Assembly: GCF_002778325.1 (NCBI RefSeq)
Contig: NZ_NESI01000007.1
Span: 124,001 to 188,000, forward strand
Direction of reading: 5' to 3'
Length of the DNA stretch: 64,000 bases
Source: Limnohabitans sp. B9-3
GTDB taxonomy: Bacteria > Pseudomonadota > Gammaproteobacteria > Burkholderiales > Burkholderiaceae_C
Positions within the stretch are counted from its first letter, which is position 1, and every line of letters starts with the position of its first letter. Of this stretch, positions 35,461 through 44,425 are shown one piece after another. The position numbers and the translations under genes were made by a program. The notes beneath the pieces are model-generated. The model did not search any database, had not been told where the DNA came from, and was given only the letters and a program-made list of their open reading frames with translations.

Positions 35461-38238
35461 ATGCTCAAACAGTACAAAATTTTGGTCAATGAAGGCAAGG
35501 GCTCGGACAACGCGCTCATCACCGTGCCCGCAGGAGCAGGCGCCCGTGGCAACCCCACACGTATCACCGCCAAGCCAGACACCCGCTACGAACTGCAAGA
35601 CGAGCTCAAAGGCAAAGGCCTGGGCCCCGACCAAGTGCGCGGCAAACGCGTGGGTAAAAACCTGTACCTCATGTTTGAGGACAACGGCAAACCCGACATC
35701 ATCATCGAGGGCTACTACGACCCCGTTAACTTGCAGCAAGTACCCACCATCGTGGGCAAAGCCGAAAACGGTTCGATCTACGAATACATCCCGCACGACC
35801 CCGAGCTGAGCAGCATGAGCACCACGCTCAAAGACGGCACCACGCCCGCCATGCTGTCGTTGGGTGGCGGCCCTATTGCCGGCGGCGCGTTTGAATTGGC
35901 TGGTTTGCCTTTGGCAGCAGCGGCTGTGGCCGGTGGCGGTTTGGGAGGACTAGGCTTGGCGGCCGCTGGGTTGGGGGCGGCGGCTTTGGGAGGTGGGGGA
36001 GGCGGTGGCGGTAGCAGCGGCGCTGGTTCAGGCGGTGGTGGTACGGCTGTGGCACCTAACGGTGGTGTTGCGCCAACGATCACCATCGCAACGGATAAAA
36101 ACAACGACGGTGTAGTTAGCAAAGCAGAATTAGACAATGCGTCCACATTTACTGTCACAGCAGGGTTTGATAAAACCAAAGTTGCTGTGGGAGATAAAGT
36201 TGTTTTCACGGATGGAAGTTCACCAGCAGTTGTGAAAACAGTGGTGCTAACACAAGCGATGATTGATGCAAGCGCTGTGACGGTGCAGTTTGATAAGCCT
36301 GTTGAAGGTGCAACATTAACGGTAAGTGCACTTATTCAACGAGATGCCACTAATTCTGCAAGTGCGTCAGACAGTGCCAAACTTGACACGACTTCAGCCC
36401 CTACTGGCTTAATCACTGGGGTTGAAATAACCACAGATACTAACAACGATACTTACGTTAATAAGAATGAAATTGGCTCAGCCACAACTTTTGATGTGAA
36501 GGCTACGTTTACCAAAGGCAATCTTGCGGCTGGTGATAAAGTGGTTTTTAATGCGGTCGAAACATTGGGGAGCAATAGTTCTACAAAAACCCCCATCGTG
36601 GTAGTTTTGACAGCGACCGATATCAATAACGGATACGTAACAACAAACGCGGAAAAATTTAGTAAATCGGCAGAAGGCGCAAAATTCACCGTAACGGCCA
36701 CACTTGAGAATGCTGCTGGCAATTCCCAAGCTGCCTCAACTGTTCTGTCTGACTTTGCAACATTGGACGCCACATCTCCTTTGATAACGGGCGTCAGTGC
36801 TGCTTTAGATCCAGCCAGTGATGGTGGTCTAGTTAATAACCAAGGCGTTGTGGGGGTTCAACTTTTAAAGGTGACTGAACCAACTGAAGCTGGTTCTTAT
36901 ATTGAGTCTATTAGATTAAAAAACGAGACTACTAATAGCTATACCAATGTTTTGAAATCGAATGGCAAATGGGATACAGCGAACTTAGCTGTTGGTAAAT
37001 ATACGCCTGAAACTACTATCATAGACGCAGCGAAAAATACTTCTATTATAAACGGCACATCATTTATTGTGACTGATATTGAATTGGTCCCCGAACAGAA
37101 TACAGTATCTGAAAAAGGGCCTACCGCAGCGGGCTTGTCCGTACTTTCTAACGATTCGGACACATACAAGAAACTAGTAAATGAATCTTCTGATGGCTTG
37201 CTTACTGTGGTTTCTGTACAAAATAGCAGCAACCTCTCCAAAACTATAGCAAGCGGAGGTTTTGTATTGTTGCAAGGTAAATATGGTGAGTTGAAGATTT
37301 TTAGTTCAGGGGCGTATGAATATCAAGCCGATGCAGCAAACCAAACGCAAGCGGTCGATGACGTGTTTACTTACACGGTCAAAGGTGTTGAAGGTACAGT
37401 GAAGTCAACGACCCTCACAATAACCGTCAACGGCGTCAACGATGCAGCAACTTCAGGGGCTACAGACAGCAACGGCGCTAATATCAACATTTTTATGAAT
37501 CTATTGGGGGCAGCTGTGACAACCGTGCCACAAATAGCCGGTTCAAAGTTAAATATCTCAGACCCTGATACAGATGAAAGTTTTTTTAAAAATCTTTCAA
37601 CAAACACATTGATAACTAGCACGGACGTTGGGGGTCAAAAGTTCTTTGGTGGATATGGTGGTACGTTTCAAGTCACATTGGACGCGACAGGCAACAATTA
37701 CTCACACAACTACTCTTGGGGTTACGCATATAGCAAATCAGTTGTCGGTTCAGGAAGCATCATTCATGACTTATTGACTTTAACTTCAGTCGATGGAACA
37801 ACCAGCCAAACACTTCATACTGTTATTGGGCCTACAAGTGCAAGTCAGCATGACTATTACTCTGCAACGGCAACTGGTTTAAAAGTGTCAGGACACGATA
37901 ACGTTGTCATTGATACATTATTTTTGAAGAGTGACAGTTTGGTATTGGATTTAACCGCTAATCAGATCAAAGGGATGGACCGTATTGACATTACCGGTTC
38001 AGTAACTAGTGGGACAAATCCACTCTTTAACACCATCAAGATCGACTTGGCTTCATTGACAAGCATGGGCGGTAATCAACAGGCCCTCTTCATCATTGGT
38101 GACACTGGAGATAAGGTCCAGTTGGTGGGAACGGGTTGGTCCCTCGACAGTACCGGACCTGCTGGCTACAAGTCTTATTCCAACGTCGGCAATGCTGCTT
38201 ACAAGCTGTATCTAGAAACTGATCTTTTGGTTGCGTAG
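35461..38238 (+). CDS. 925-residue BapA/LapA-like T1SS adhesin (adhesin 4)
   Basis: Residues 1-115 match the prefix of adhesin 3 (YELQDE, GPDQVRGKR, GKNLYLMFE, NGSIYEYIPHDPE). A Gly/Ala-rich hydrophobic stretch follows (~135-195, with GLAAAGLGAAALGG). Next are two Ig-like units that begin with EF-hand-like loops (DKNNDGVVSKAEL, DTNNDTYVNKNEI), a further Ig-like unit and a cadherin/VCBS-like domain (~540-660). The C-terminal module (DLTANQIKGMDRIDITGS...IIGDTGDKVQLVGTGW...LYLETDLLV) is of the T1SS adhesin type. From about base 36070 onward the DNA is visibly richer in A+T than the N-terminal part and the neighbouring genes, suggesting the passenger was exchanged. It is the adhesin nearest the secretion genes. 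No ligand can be named. Confidence 0.88.
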   Translation: MLKQYKILVNEGKGSDNALITVPAGAGARGNPTRITAKPDTRYELQDELKGKGLGPDQVRGKRVGKNLYLMFEDNGKPDIIIEGYYDPVNLQQVPTIVGKAENGSIYEYIPHDPELSSMSTTLKDGTTPAMLSLGGGPIAGGAFELAGLPLAAAAVAGGGLGGLGLAAAGLGAAALGGGGGGGGSSGAGSGGGGTAVAPNGGVAPTITIATDKNNDGVVSKAELDNASTFTVTAGFDKTKVAVGDKVVFTDGSSPAVVKTVVLTQAMIDASAVTVQFDKPVEGATLTVSALIQRDATNSASASDSAKLDTTSAPTGLITGVEITTDTNNDTYVNKNEIGSATTFDVKATFTKGNLAAGDKVVFNAVETLGSNSSTKTPIVVVLTATDINNGYVTTNAEKFSKSAEGAKFTVTATLENAAGNSQAASTVLSDFATLDATSPLITGVSAALDPASDGGLVNNQGVVGVQLLKVTEPTEAGSYIESIRLKNETTNSYTNVLKSNGKWDTANLAVGKYTPETTIIDAAKNTSIINGTSFIVTDIELVPEQNTVSEKGPTAAGLSVLSNDSDTYKKLVNESSDGLLTVVSVQNSSNLSKTIASGGFVLLQGKYGELKIFSSGAYEYQADAANQTQAVDDVFTYTVKGVEGTVKSTTLTITVNGVNDAATSGATDSNGANINIFMNLLGAAVTTVPQIAGSKLNISDPDTDESFFKNLSTNTLITSTDVGGQKFFGGYGGTFQVTLDATGNNYSHNYSWGYAYSKSVVGSGSIIHDLLTLTSVDGTTSQTLHTVIGPTSASQHDYYSATATGLKVSGHDNVVIDTLFLKSDSLVLDLTANQIKGMDRIDITGSVTSGTNPLFNTIKIDLASLTSMGGNQQALFIIGDTGDKVQLVGTGWSLDSTGPAGYKSYSNVGNAAYKLYLETDLLVA

Positions 38239-38294
38239 TTCACAGCTTTTCACCTGCTGAGTGCCAAACCCACTCAAAATCAACAAAATCACTA

Positions 38295-38336
38295 AAAATG
38301 CCTTTTCTGTTCACAGAAAAGGCATTTTGCTTTTTT
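38295..38336 (+). terminator. intrinsic terminator of adhesin 4
   Basis: AAAATGCCTTTTCTG and CAGAAAAGGCATTTT form a perfect 15-bp stem with a 4-base loop, followed by GCTTTTTT. It separates adhesin 4 from the secretion genes. Confidence 0.93.
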
Positions 38337-38339
38337 AGG

Positions 38340-38353
38340 TTACAATTTTTAAT
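38340..38353 (+). promoter_or_regulatory. possible promoter motif before the tolC-like gene
   Basis: TTACAATTTTTAAT matches TTACAACATTTAAT of the adhesin 2 leader at 12 of 14 bases and, like it, follows directly on a terminator T-run. It lies 35 bases before the start codon, closer than in the adhesin leaders. Suggestive only. Confidence 0.3.
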
Positions 38354-38388
38354 GAATAAGTAACAAAAACAACTCTTTCAACCAAACT

Positions 38389-39693
38389 ATGAACACCAAA
38401 CGTAACTTACTGACACAAGCGGCTGTGACCATGGCGCTGTGTGTTTGGGGCGCAAGCGCCCAAGCGCAGTCGTTCACTGACGTGGTGCAAAACGCGCTCA
38501 CCATCTACCCCAGTTTGATCTCTGCCAAGGCCAAGACCGATGCGGCGCGCTCAGACATTGAGCGCGCACGCGCCGCCCATTTCCCGCAGCTCAGCATGGG
38601 CTTGGCACGCAACAGTTATGGCTCAGGCAAGTTGCCTGAAACCAGCAGCGTGAAGAGCAACGCCGCCACGCCGTCTGCGCGTTTGAACCTCTGGTCGGGT
38701 GGCCGTATTGAGGCCGATGCCCGTCGCTCGGAGGCATTGACCGAGGGCAGCGAGTTTCAAGAGGCGGTCACGCGCGATGACGTGGCACAGTTGGCCGCAG
38801 AGGCTTACATCAACTGGGCGCGCACGTTAGAGATGGCCGATTTGGCCAAGAGAAACTTGGAGTCGCACCAAGTCACGCTCAGCGACATTCGCAAAATTGT
38901 GGATGTCGACGCGGGTCGTCGTATCGACCTAGAGCAAGCGCAGGTGCGCCTAGACAACGCCAAGCTCATCAAGCTGCAGCGCGATACCGATTTAGCCCAA
39001 GCCCGCCAGCGTTTGAGCCGGTTTTGGACCGAACGATTGCCCACCACCCCTTCGGGTTTGACCGAGTCGCTGCGCAACGGTGGGCGTTTGTACCAAGTGC
39101 CCAGAAGCATTGACGAATTGCAAAACGGAGGCTTAGAAGACTTGCCGGCCATTGCCCAGCAACGCGCTCAGGTGCAAGCCGCACAAGCTGCGGTCGACAT
39201 GGCCAAGGGCTTGTATTGGCCGACGGTGGACTTGAGCGTGACACGCCAACCCAACCCTTTCAACGTGAACGCCAGGGCAGAGCCACAAATGGACACCTTC
39301 ACCCAAATACAGCTGAACATGCCGCTGTACAACGGTGGCTCCACGTCGGCCCAAATCCAAACCTCGGTGAGTCAGTTGCAAGCGGCGCAGTTCGCTTTAG
39401 AAGAAGCCCGTTTGCTGGCCCGTGAAAAAGCCAGCTTGGCTTGGCACGAGTGGGCCTCTGCCCGCGACCGCGCCACGCAAGGCGCCGAACAAGCCCGCGT
39501 AGGCGACAAGGTGGTCGATGGTTACCGCCAGCAGTTCCGTTTGGCGCGTCGTCAGTTGCTGGACTTGTTGAACATTCAAGCCGAAGCCTTTGGCTACCAA
39601 AGCGCCGCCACCTCGGCCTATTACGACGAGCAGATCGCACGCACCCGTTTGTTGGCGTCTATGGGTGACTTGGCCCGACGCTTCGCCCCTTAA
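38389..39693 (+). CDS. TolC/LapE-type outer-membrane efflux protein
   Basis: A 434-residue TolC-family protein with a clear signal peptide (MNTKRNLLTQAAVTMALCVW..ASAQA, cleaved before QS). Two outer-membrane efflux protein repeats follow, recognisable by FTDVVQNALTIYPSL with the adjacent SAKAKTDAARSDIERARAAHFPQL region, and by the second-half N-MPLYNGGSTSAQI strand and long helices. It forms the outer-membrane channel-tunnel of a T1SS. It is the first gene of a tolC-lapB-lapC-type operon with gaps of 17 and 11 bases. The probable cargo is adhesin 4 and the other three giant adhesins. Confidence 0.92.
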   Translation: MNTKRNLLTQAAVTMALCVWGASAQAQSFTDVVQNALTIYPSLISAKAKTDAARSDIERARAAHFPQLSMGLARNSYGSGKLPETSSVKSNAATPSARLNLWSGGRIEADARRSEALTEGSEFQEAVTRDDVAQLAAEAYINWARTLEMADLAKRNLESHQVTLSDIRKIVDVDAGRRIDLEQAQVRLDNAKLIKLQRDTDLAQARQRLSRFWTERLPTTPSGLTESLRNGGRLYQVPRSIDELQNGGLEDLPAIAQQRAQVQAAQAAVDMAKGLYWPTVDLSVTRQPNPFNVNARAEPQMDTFTQIQLNMPLYNGGSTSAQIQTSVSQLQAAQFALEEARLLAREKASLAWHEWASARDRATQGAEQARVGDKVVDGYRQQFRLARRQLLDLLNIQAEAFGYQSAATSAYYDEQIARTRLLASMGDLARRFAP

Positions 39694-39710
39694 TTTCTAG
39701 TTAGACAGTT

Positions 39711-41864
39711 ATGCGTACTCCAGAAAAATCTGACGGCTCATCCGACACCTTGTTGGTGTGTTTGGCCATGGTGGCCAAGCATTTGGGCCACTCCGTGCAT
39801 GTGCCTGCCATGCGCCAAGGCTTTGCCTTGGACGACCAAGGTCGCATTCCCCTTGAGGCCTACCCCGACTTGGCGCACCAGCACGGTTTGATCGCCGGTT
39901 GGAGCCGCAAGCCCTTGGCGGACATTCCGAGCTATGTGTTGCCCGTGGTGGTGTCGTTGGTGGACGGTCGTTCGTGCGTGCTGCGCTCACACGACGGCAA
40001 GATGGCCACGGTGTGGTGGGCCGAGGGCGGCATGCAAGACGAGCAAGTCAATTTGCAACAGTTGCAAGGCTTGGCCCGTGACGAGGTGTTGGTGGTCAAG
40101 CTGCAGCCCAAGCGCAGCGACCAAACCTTGGCACCCATGCAAGGCGCCGCCTTCAACTGGTTCTGGGGCACGCTGTGGCGCTTCCGACATTTCTATGTGG
40201 AGTCGATGGTGGCCACGGTGGTGGCCAACGTGCTGACCTTGGCCAGTGTGTTTTTCACGATGAACGTGTACGACCGCGTGGTGCCTACACAGGCCTACGC
40301 CTCGCTGTGGACGCTGGCCATTGGAACGGCCATTGCCATCGTGCTGGAGTTCATCATGCGTTGGCTCAAAGCGCGATTGGTGGACTTGGGCGGCAAGAAG
40401 GCCGACTTGGCCATCAACGCCACGCTGTTGCGCGAGGTGATGGGCATTCGCCTTGAGAACCGCCCGCAGTCGGTGGGTATTTTTGCCAGCTCCATGCGCG
40501 ACTTTGAATCGCTGCGCGACTTCTTCTCGTCGGCCTCCTTGGTCGTGTTGGCCGATATGCCATTTGTGCTCTTGTTCTTGGGCATGATCGCCATGGTGGG
40601 TGGGCATTTGGTGTGGATTCCTGCGCTGTCCATGCCCGTGTTGATCGCACAAGGTTTGTGGGCACAAAGGCCACTCATGAAAGCTATGCGCGCCAACATG
40701 AAAGAGTCGGGCGACAAGCAAAGCGTGTTGGTCGAGTCGGTGCTGAATTTGGAGCTGCTCAAGGCCCACAACGCCGAGAGCTATTTGCAACGCCGTTGGG
40801 AAGACTCCAACAAAGCGGGCTCAGATTCGTACAAAGAAATTCGCTCCTTGACCAACTGGATCATGGGCTTCACCACCGCTGTGTCACAGCTCGTGACGGT
40901 GGCGATGGTGGTGGTGGGTGTGTACATGATTCACGCCAACATGCTGACGCTGGGCGGCTTGATCGCTTGCGTCATCTTGGCCGGTCGCGCCATTTCGCCG
41001 CTGAGCAGCGTGATGTCGCTGGCCGCGCGCTACCAACAAGCCGTGTCGTCATTGGAAACTTTGGATGGTTTGATGAAGCGTCCCCGCGACCGTGACATCA
41101 AGCGCACCTATGTCACGCCCGAGCACATTGCCGGCGGCTTGGAAGCGCAAGCCTTGGAGTTTGGTTACCCCGGTGAGCACAACATTCCGGTCATCAAGCG
41201 CTTGTCGCTCAAGGTGGCGCCAGGTCAGCGCTTGGCGCTCTTGGGGCGCGTGGGCAGCGGCAAGAGCACCTTGCTGCGCTTGATGGCGGGTTTGTACACA
41301 CCACTCGCTGGCAGTGTGCGTTTGGACGGCGTGGAGATGCAACAGATCGAGCCTGCCGAAGTGCGCAGCTGCATGGGCTACGTGGGCCAAGATCCACAAC
41401 TGTTCATGGGCACCTTGCGTGAAAACATGGTGTTGTCGGAGGCTTGGATCAGCGATGCCAAGATCATTGAGGTCTTGAAGTCTTTGAATATGTACGACTT
41501 GGTGGCCTCTCACCCCCGCGGATTGGACATGCCCATCACCGAAGCTGGTGGCGGTTTGTCAGGCGGTCAACGTCAGTTGTTGTCCATCGCCCGCATGATG
41601 CTGCGCGATCCGCAGCTGGTGTTCATGGACGAGCCAACGGCAAATATGGACCAAAACACCGAAGCCCACGTCATCGCTGTGCTGGGTGCGTGGCTGAAGG
41701 GCCGCACCTTGCTGATGTCCACCCACCGTCCACAGCTGTTGGAGTGGGCCGACTTGATCGGTGTGATCGAAGCTGGCCAATGCGTGGCCATCGGCCCCAA
41801 ACAAGAAATGATTGACAAGTTGTCGCGAGGCATCGACGTGAAAACGGCAGCCGCGCAGCGCTAA
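39711..41864 (+). CDS. T1SS ABC transporter, LapB/LssB type
   Basis: A 717-residue inner-membrane exporter. Residues ~1-130 form a C39-peptidase-like domain. A Cys sits in LLVCLAMVAKHLG, but the catalytic His context of true C39 peptidases is not evident, as in the non-cleaving domains of RTX exporters. An ABC transmembrane domain spans ~145-440. The nucleotide-binding domain has Walker A GRVGSGKST (~511), signature LSGGQRQ (~612) and Walker B LVFMDEP (~635). The lack of a double-Gly peptidase fits substrates exported with an uncleaved C-terminal signal. It lies between the TolC-like and HlyD-like genes. The assignment to LapB type is by overall organisation; the HlyB type is the alternative. 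Confidence 0.93.
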   Translation: MRTPEKSDGSSDTLLVCLAMVAKHLGHSVHVPAMRQGFALDDQGRIPLEAYPDLAHQHGLIAGWSRKPLADIPSYVLPVVVSLVDGRSCVLRSHDGKMATVWWAEGGMQDEQVNLQQLQGLARDEVLVVKLQPKRSDQTLAPMQGAAFNWFWGTLWRFRHFYVESMVATVVANVLTLASVFFTMNVYDRVVPTQAYASLWTLAIGTAIAIVLEFIMRWLKARLVDLGGKKADLAINATLLREVMGIRLENRPQSVGIFASSMRDFESLRDFFSSASLVVLADMPFVLLFLGMIAMVGGHLVWIPALSMPVLIAQGLWAQRPLMKAMRANMKESGDKQSVLVESVLNLELLKAHNAESYLQRRWEDSNKAGSDSYKEIRSLTNWIMGFTTAVSQLVTVAMVVVGVYMIHANMLTLGGLIACVILAGRAISPLSSVMSLAARYQQAVSSLETLDGLMKRPRDRDIKRTYVTPEHIAGGLEAQALEFGYPGEHNIPVIKRLSLKVAPGQRLALLGRVGSGKSTLLRLMAGLYTPLAGSVRLDGVEMQQIEPAEVRSCMGYVGQDPQLFMGTLRENMVLSEAWISDAKIIEVLKSLNMYDLVASHPRGLDMPITEAGGGLSGGQRQLLSIARMMLRDPQLVFMDEPTANMDQNTEAHVIAVLGAWLKGRTLLMSTHRPQLLEWADLIGVIEAGQCVAIGPKQEMIDKLSRGIDVKTAAAQR

Positions 41865-41875
41865 GGAGTTCTGAC

Positions 41876-43078
41876 ATGAGAAGCAAACAATTCGGAATCA
41901 GCACCGTCGAGGACGACGAGCGCGAAGCCAGTCGAATCTTGGTATGGGCAACGGCGGCCACCTTGGTGGCGGCCTTGCTTTGGGCTGGCTATTTCAGCTT
42001 GGATGAGATCACCCGCGGGCAAGGCAAGGTCATCCCTTCCAGCCGAGAACAAGTGATTCAAAGCTTGGACTCTGGCGTGTTGCGCGAAATGCTGGTGCGT
42101 GAGGGCGATGTGGTCGCCAAAGACCAAGTGCTGTTGCAAATGGATGACACCCGTTCTGGCGCGGGCTATCGGGAGGCGAACGAAAAGTACCTGTCGTTGC
42201 TGGCCATTGCCGCGCGTTTGCGTGCCGAGGCCAACAACACAGCGCTCTCTTTCCCGCCACAGTTGCAAAATGAAAAGCAATTGGTGTTGCAAGAGACACA
42301 AGCCTACGAGGCCCGCAAACTGGCACTGTCGGAGTCTTTGGTGGCGTTGGATGCGTCGTTGTCGGCCATCACCCGCGAAATCACCATGACCGCGCCTCTG
42401 GTACAAGGCGGTGTGATGTCAGAGGTAGAGCTGTTGCGTCTCAAGCGCCAACAAGCGGATCTGTTGGGACAACGTGCCGATCGCAAAAACCGCTACCTCA
42501 CCGACGCCAACAACGAGTTGACCCGTGTCTCGTCTGAGTTGTCGCAGACCAAAGAAAACGCCTCAGCGCGACAAGATGCGTTCAGGCACACCACCATCAA
42601 ATCGCCCATGAAGGGCGTGGTTAAAAATGTGCAAGTCACCACTTTGGGCGGCGTCATTCAAGCGGGCCAGCCCATCTTAGAAATCGTGCCCACCGAAGAC
42701 GAAATGTTGGTCGAGGCTTACGTCAAGCCATCGGAGGTGGCGTTTTTGAAAGTCGGCCAAAAAACGGTCGTGAAGCTGAGCTCGTATGACTTCAACAAAT
42801 ACGGCGGCTTAGACGGCGAGTTGGAGCACCTGAGCCCCGACACCCTCAAAGACGAACGTCAGCAACGTAAACCCGGTGCCAACCCCGCCGACATGGAAGA
42901 AGGTTTCTACCGCATCTTGGTGCGCATCAAAGACCCCAACCGCGTGCGCAAAGGCTTGAAACTCGAACCCACCCCCGGCATGACCGCGACCGTGGAAATC
43001 CGCACCGGCCAAAAAACCGTGTTGGAGTACCTGTTCCGGCCGCTGCAAAACGTGTCGCAGGCGTTGCGCGAGCGATGA
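41876..43078 (+). CDS. T1SS membrane-fusion protein, HlyD/LapC type
   Basis: A 400-residue HlyD-family adaptor. A short cytoplasmic N-terminus is followed by one membrane span (~25-41, WATAATLVAALLWAGYF) and a split biotinyl-lipoyl-like domain (GKVIPSSREQVIQSLDSG...LREMLVREGDVV). A long coiled coil spans ~110-240, followed by the returning lipoyl half (SPMKGVVKNVQV) and a C-terminal beta-barrel. It links the ABC transporter to the TolC-like channel. AAGGAG lies nine bases before the ATG, an excellent ribosome-binding site. Confidence 0.93.
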   Translation: MRSKQFGISTVEDDEREASRILVWATAATLVAALLWAGYFSLDEITRGQGKVIPSSREQVIQSLDSGVLREMLVREGDVVAKDQVLLQMDDTRSGAGYREANEKYLSLLAIAARLRAEANNTALSFPPQLQNEKQLVLQETQAYEARKLALSESLVALDASLSAITREITMTAPLVQGGVMSEVELLRLKRQQADLLGQRADRKNRYLTDANNELTRVSSELSQTKENASARQDAFRHTTIKSPMKGVVKNVQVTTLGGVIQAGQPILEIVPTEDEMLVEAYVKPSEVAFLKVGQKTVVKLSSYDFNKYGGLDGELEHLSPDTLKDERQQRKPGANPADMEEGFYRILVRIKDPNRVRKGLKLEPTPGMTATVEIRTGQKTVLEYLFRPLQNVSQALRER

Positions 43079-43083
43079 TGTTC

Positions 43084-43116
43084 AAAGCGCGTTTGCAGCC
43101 ATTGCAAACGCGCTTT
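43084..43116. terminator. bidirectional terminator hairpin
   Basis: AAAGCGCGTTTGCA and TGCAAACGCGCTTT form a perfect 14-bp stem with a 5-base loop, between the end of the secretion operon (plus) and the end of the HTH antitoxin gene (minus). The A and T tracts at the stem ends suit both directions. Confidence 0.8.
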
Positions 43117-43123
43117 CCTGCAT

Positions 43124-43459
43124 TCACGTCAATACGGCCAGTGTTGCTTCTGGCGCTCGGTCCAATATTTTGAGCAAGGTCTTGGCGGCACCCGTTGGGC
43201 AGCGCTTGCCTTGTTCCCAATTACGAATGGTGTCGAGCGACACGTCAATGCGCTGAGAAAACTCAAGCTGAGTCAGCCCTAAACGGCGACGTACGCGTCG
43301 GGCAAATTTGGCGGCATCACCCATGCCTTCCGCATCGTCAAGGCTTTGTTGCGCAGCGATGTCGGCGTCACGGGTGCCATCCACAAACGCTCTGCGAATT
43401 CGTCCCTTGGGAAGTGATGATGGGTTTGAAAGATCGACTTTAGTGCGTACGGTTGTCAT
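43124..43459 (-). CDS. HTH (XRE-like) antitoxin partner of BrnT
   Basis: A 111-residue protein if the ATG at 43459 is used. That start has GAGAGG upstream and gives a 20-base overlap with the brnT gene before it; a longer in-frame start at 43510 would lie inside brnT. The C-terminal half is a helix-turn-helix domain (RRLGLTQLEFSQRIDVSLDT, then IRNWEQGKR), as in XRE/HigA-type antitoxins. Order toxin-antitoxin is usual for BrnT pairs. It would neutralise the toxin and repress the operon. The common BrnA partner has a ribbon-helix-helix fold, so this is the HTH variant. Confidence 0.8.
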   Translation of the reverse strand: MTTVRTKVDLSNPSSLPKGRIRRAFVDGTRDADIAAQQSLDDAEGMGDAAKFARRVRRRLGLTQLEFSQRIDVSLDTIRNWEQGKRCPTGAAKTLLKILDRAPEATLAVLT

Positions 43460-43733
43460 AAGCTTTGACCTCTCGTGAGTTGGCTTTGCGAGCAGAAATG
43501 ATGCGAGCACTTGTGCCCCTGAGGGCGTAAATCACAACAAAGACGCGAGTAGCGATGCGTCCATGCAACTGAAAACGTGTTTCGCCGTAACCCCACCGAC
43601 GGTCAATATCGACTTGGCGTTTGGGATCTAAAAATGCATGGGTGACATACGCAAAGTCGAAACCACGTTCTGTAAAGCATGCATCACTTTTGGCATCGTC
43701 CCATTCAAATGCGGTAATGTGATGGTAGTTCAT
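43440..43733 (-). CDS. brnT: BrnT family toxin (RelE-like RNase)
   Basis: A 97-residue protein with the BrnT hallmarks: FEWDDAKSDACFTERGFDF near the N-terminus (FEWDxxKxxxNxxKHGxxF pattern, here Cys-Phe-Thr-Glu-Arg in place of N-xx-KHG), DRRWGYGETRF, VFVVIYALRG and a C-terminal RIISARKANSREVKAY. These match the RelE-like ribonuclease fold. It overlaps the HTH antitoxin gene by 20 bases. The changed KHG box (ERG) is a mild departure from the family consensus. Confidence 0.85.
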   Translation of the reverse strand: MNYHHITAFEWDDAKSDACFTERGFDFAYVTHAFLDPKRQVDIDRRWGYGETRFQLHGRIATRVFVVIYALRGTSARIISARKANSREVKAYDNRTH

Positions 43734-43869
43734 TGGCCTACTCCTGTCAAACCTTGATGGAGGCTAAAGACAGACGTGCTGAGGCGGGCGAGTCAGGCTC
43801 AATAATTTCTGTAGCGTGAGCGACTCCTCTTATGTAACGGCTGGATAAAGCGCGACTTAACATCCACCC

Positions 43870-44337
43870 ATGAACCTACCCGCCCCCACCCTCGAACACC
43901 TGTGTGACGTCGCTGTCACGATTGACGCACCCGTTGAAGTCGGCCAAACCGCGATGGGCATGCGTCGCATGATTCCCATCACGGGTGGCACGGTGACGGG
44001 GCCGCAGATGCAGGGCCGCATCGTGCCGGGCGGAGCTGACTTTCAGTTGATAGTGGGCGACGGCACACAAGCGCATTTAGATGCACGCTACGTGCTGGAG
44101 TTGCAAGATGGCAGCCGCGTGTTTGTGCAAAACACCGCGTTGCGCGTGGCGTCTGCCGAAGACTCCGCCAAGATTCGGCGTGGCGAACCCGTGGACCCTG
44201 CGCGTGTTTACTTTCGCTGCCAACCCAAGTTTGAGGCCACCCACCCCCAATGGGCTTGGCTGGCCGAGCACCAGTTCATTGGCGTGGGTTTGCGCTTACC
44301 TGACGCAGTGCATTTGAGTTTTTACAAAGTCTGCTAA
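43870..44337 (+). CDS. DUF3237 family protein
   Basis: A 155-residue cytoplasmic protein with no signal peptide. It contains the DUF3237 pattern: an early ITGGTVTGPQMQGRIVPGGADF segment (18 or more residues, GG and PGG turns), DARYVLELQDGSRVFVQN, a Pro-Ala-RVYFRCQPKFE strand and a C-terminal helix-strand of W-L-x(n)-F-I-G-VG. Structural members of the family are single beta-barrels; no enzyme activity is established. The ribosome-binding site is weak. It stands alone between the brnT pair and the TRAP operon, and such genes often lie near aromatic or organic-acid catabolism (inference). Confidence 0.8.
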   Translation: MNLPAPTLEHLCDVAVTIDAPVEVGQTAMGMRRMIPITGGTVTGPQMQGRIVPGGADFQLIVGDGTQAHLDARYVLELQDGSRVFVQNTALRVASAEDSAKIRRGEPVDPARVYFRCQPKFEATHPQWAWLAEHQFIGVGLRLPDAVHLSFYKVC

Positions 44338-44376
44338 CCACCGTGTCTCTCACGGTATTCGACGCATCGGAATAAA

Positions 44377-44406
44377 AAAGAGGCCTTGGAAAACCAAGGC
44401 CTCTTT
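44377..44406. terminator. bidirectional intrinsic terminator
   Basis: AAAGAGGCCTTGG and CCAAGGCCTCTTT form a 13-bp stem with an AAAA loop and A/T-rich flanks, between the convergent DUF3237 gene and dctM. Confidence 0.92.
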
Positions 44407-44425
44407 CACATGCGTCACCGTTTCA

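Noticed and set aside
43084-43116. Attachment site or mobile-element end at the edge of the adhesin island
   Set aside because: The dyad is a terminator between convergent genes; there is no integrase, tRNA or direct repeat near it.
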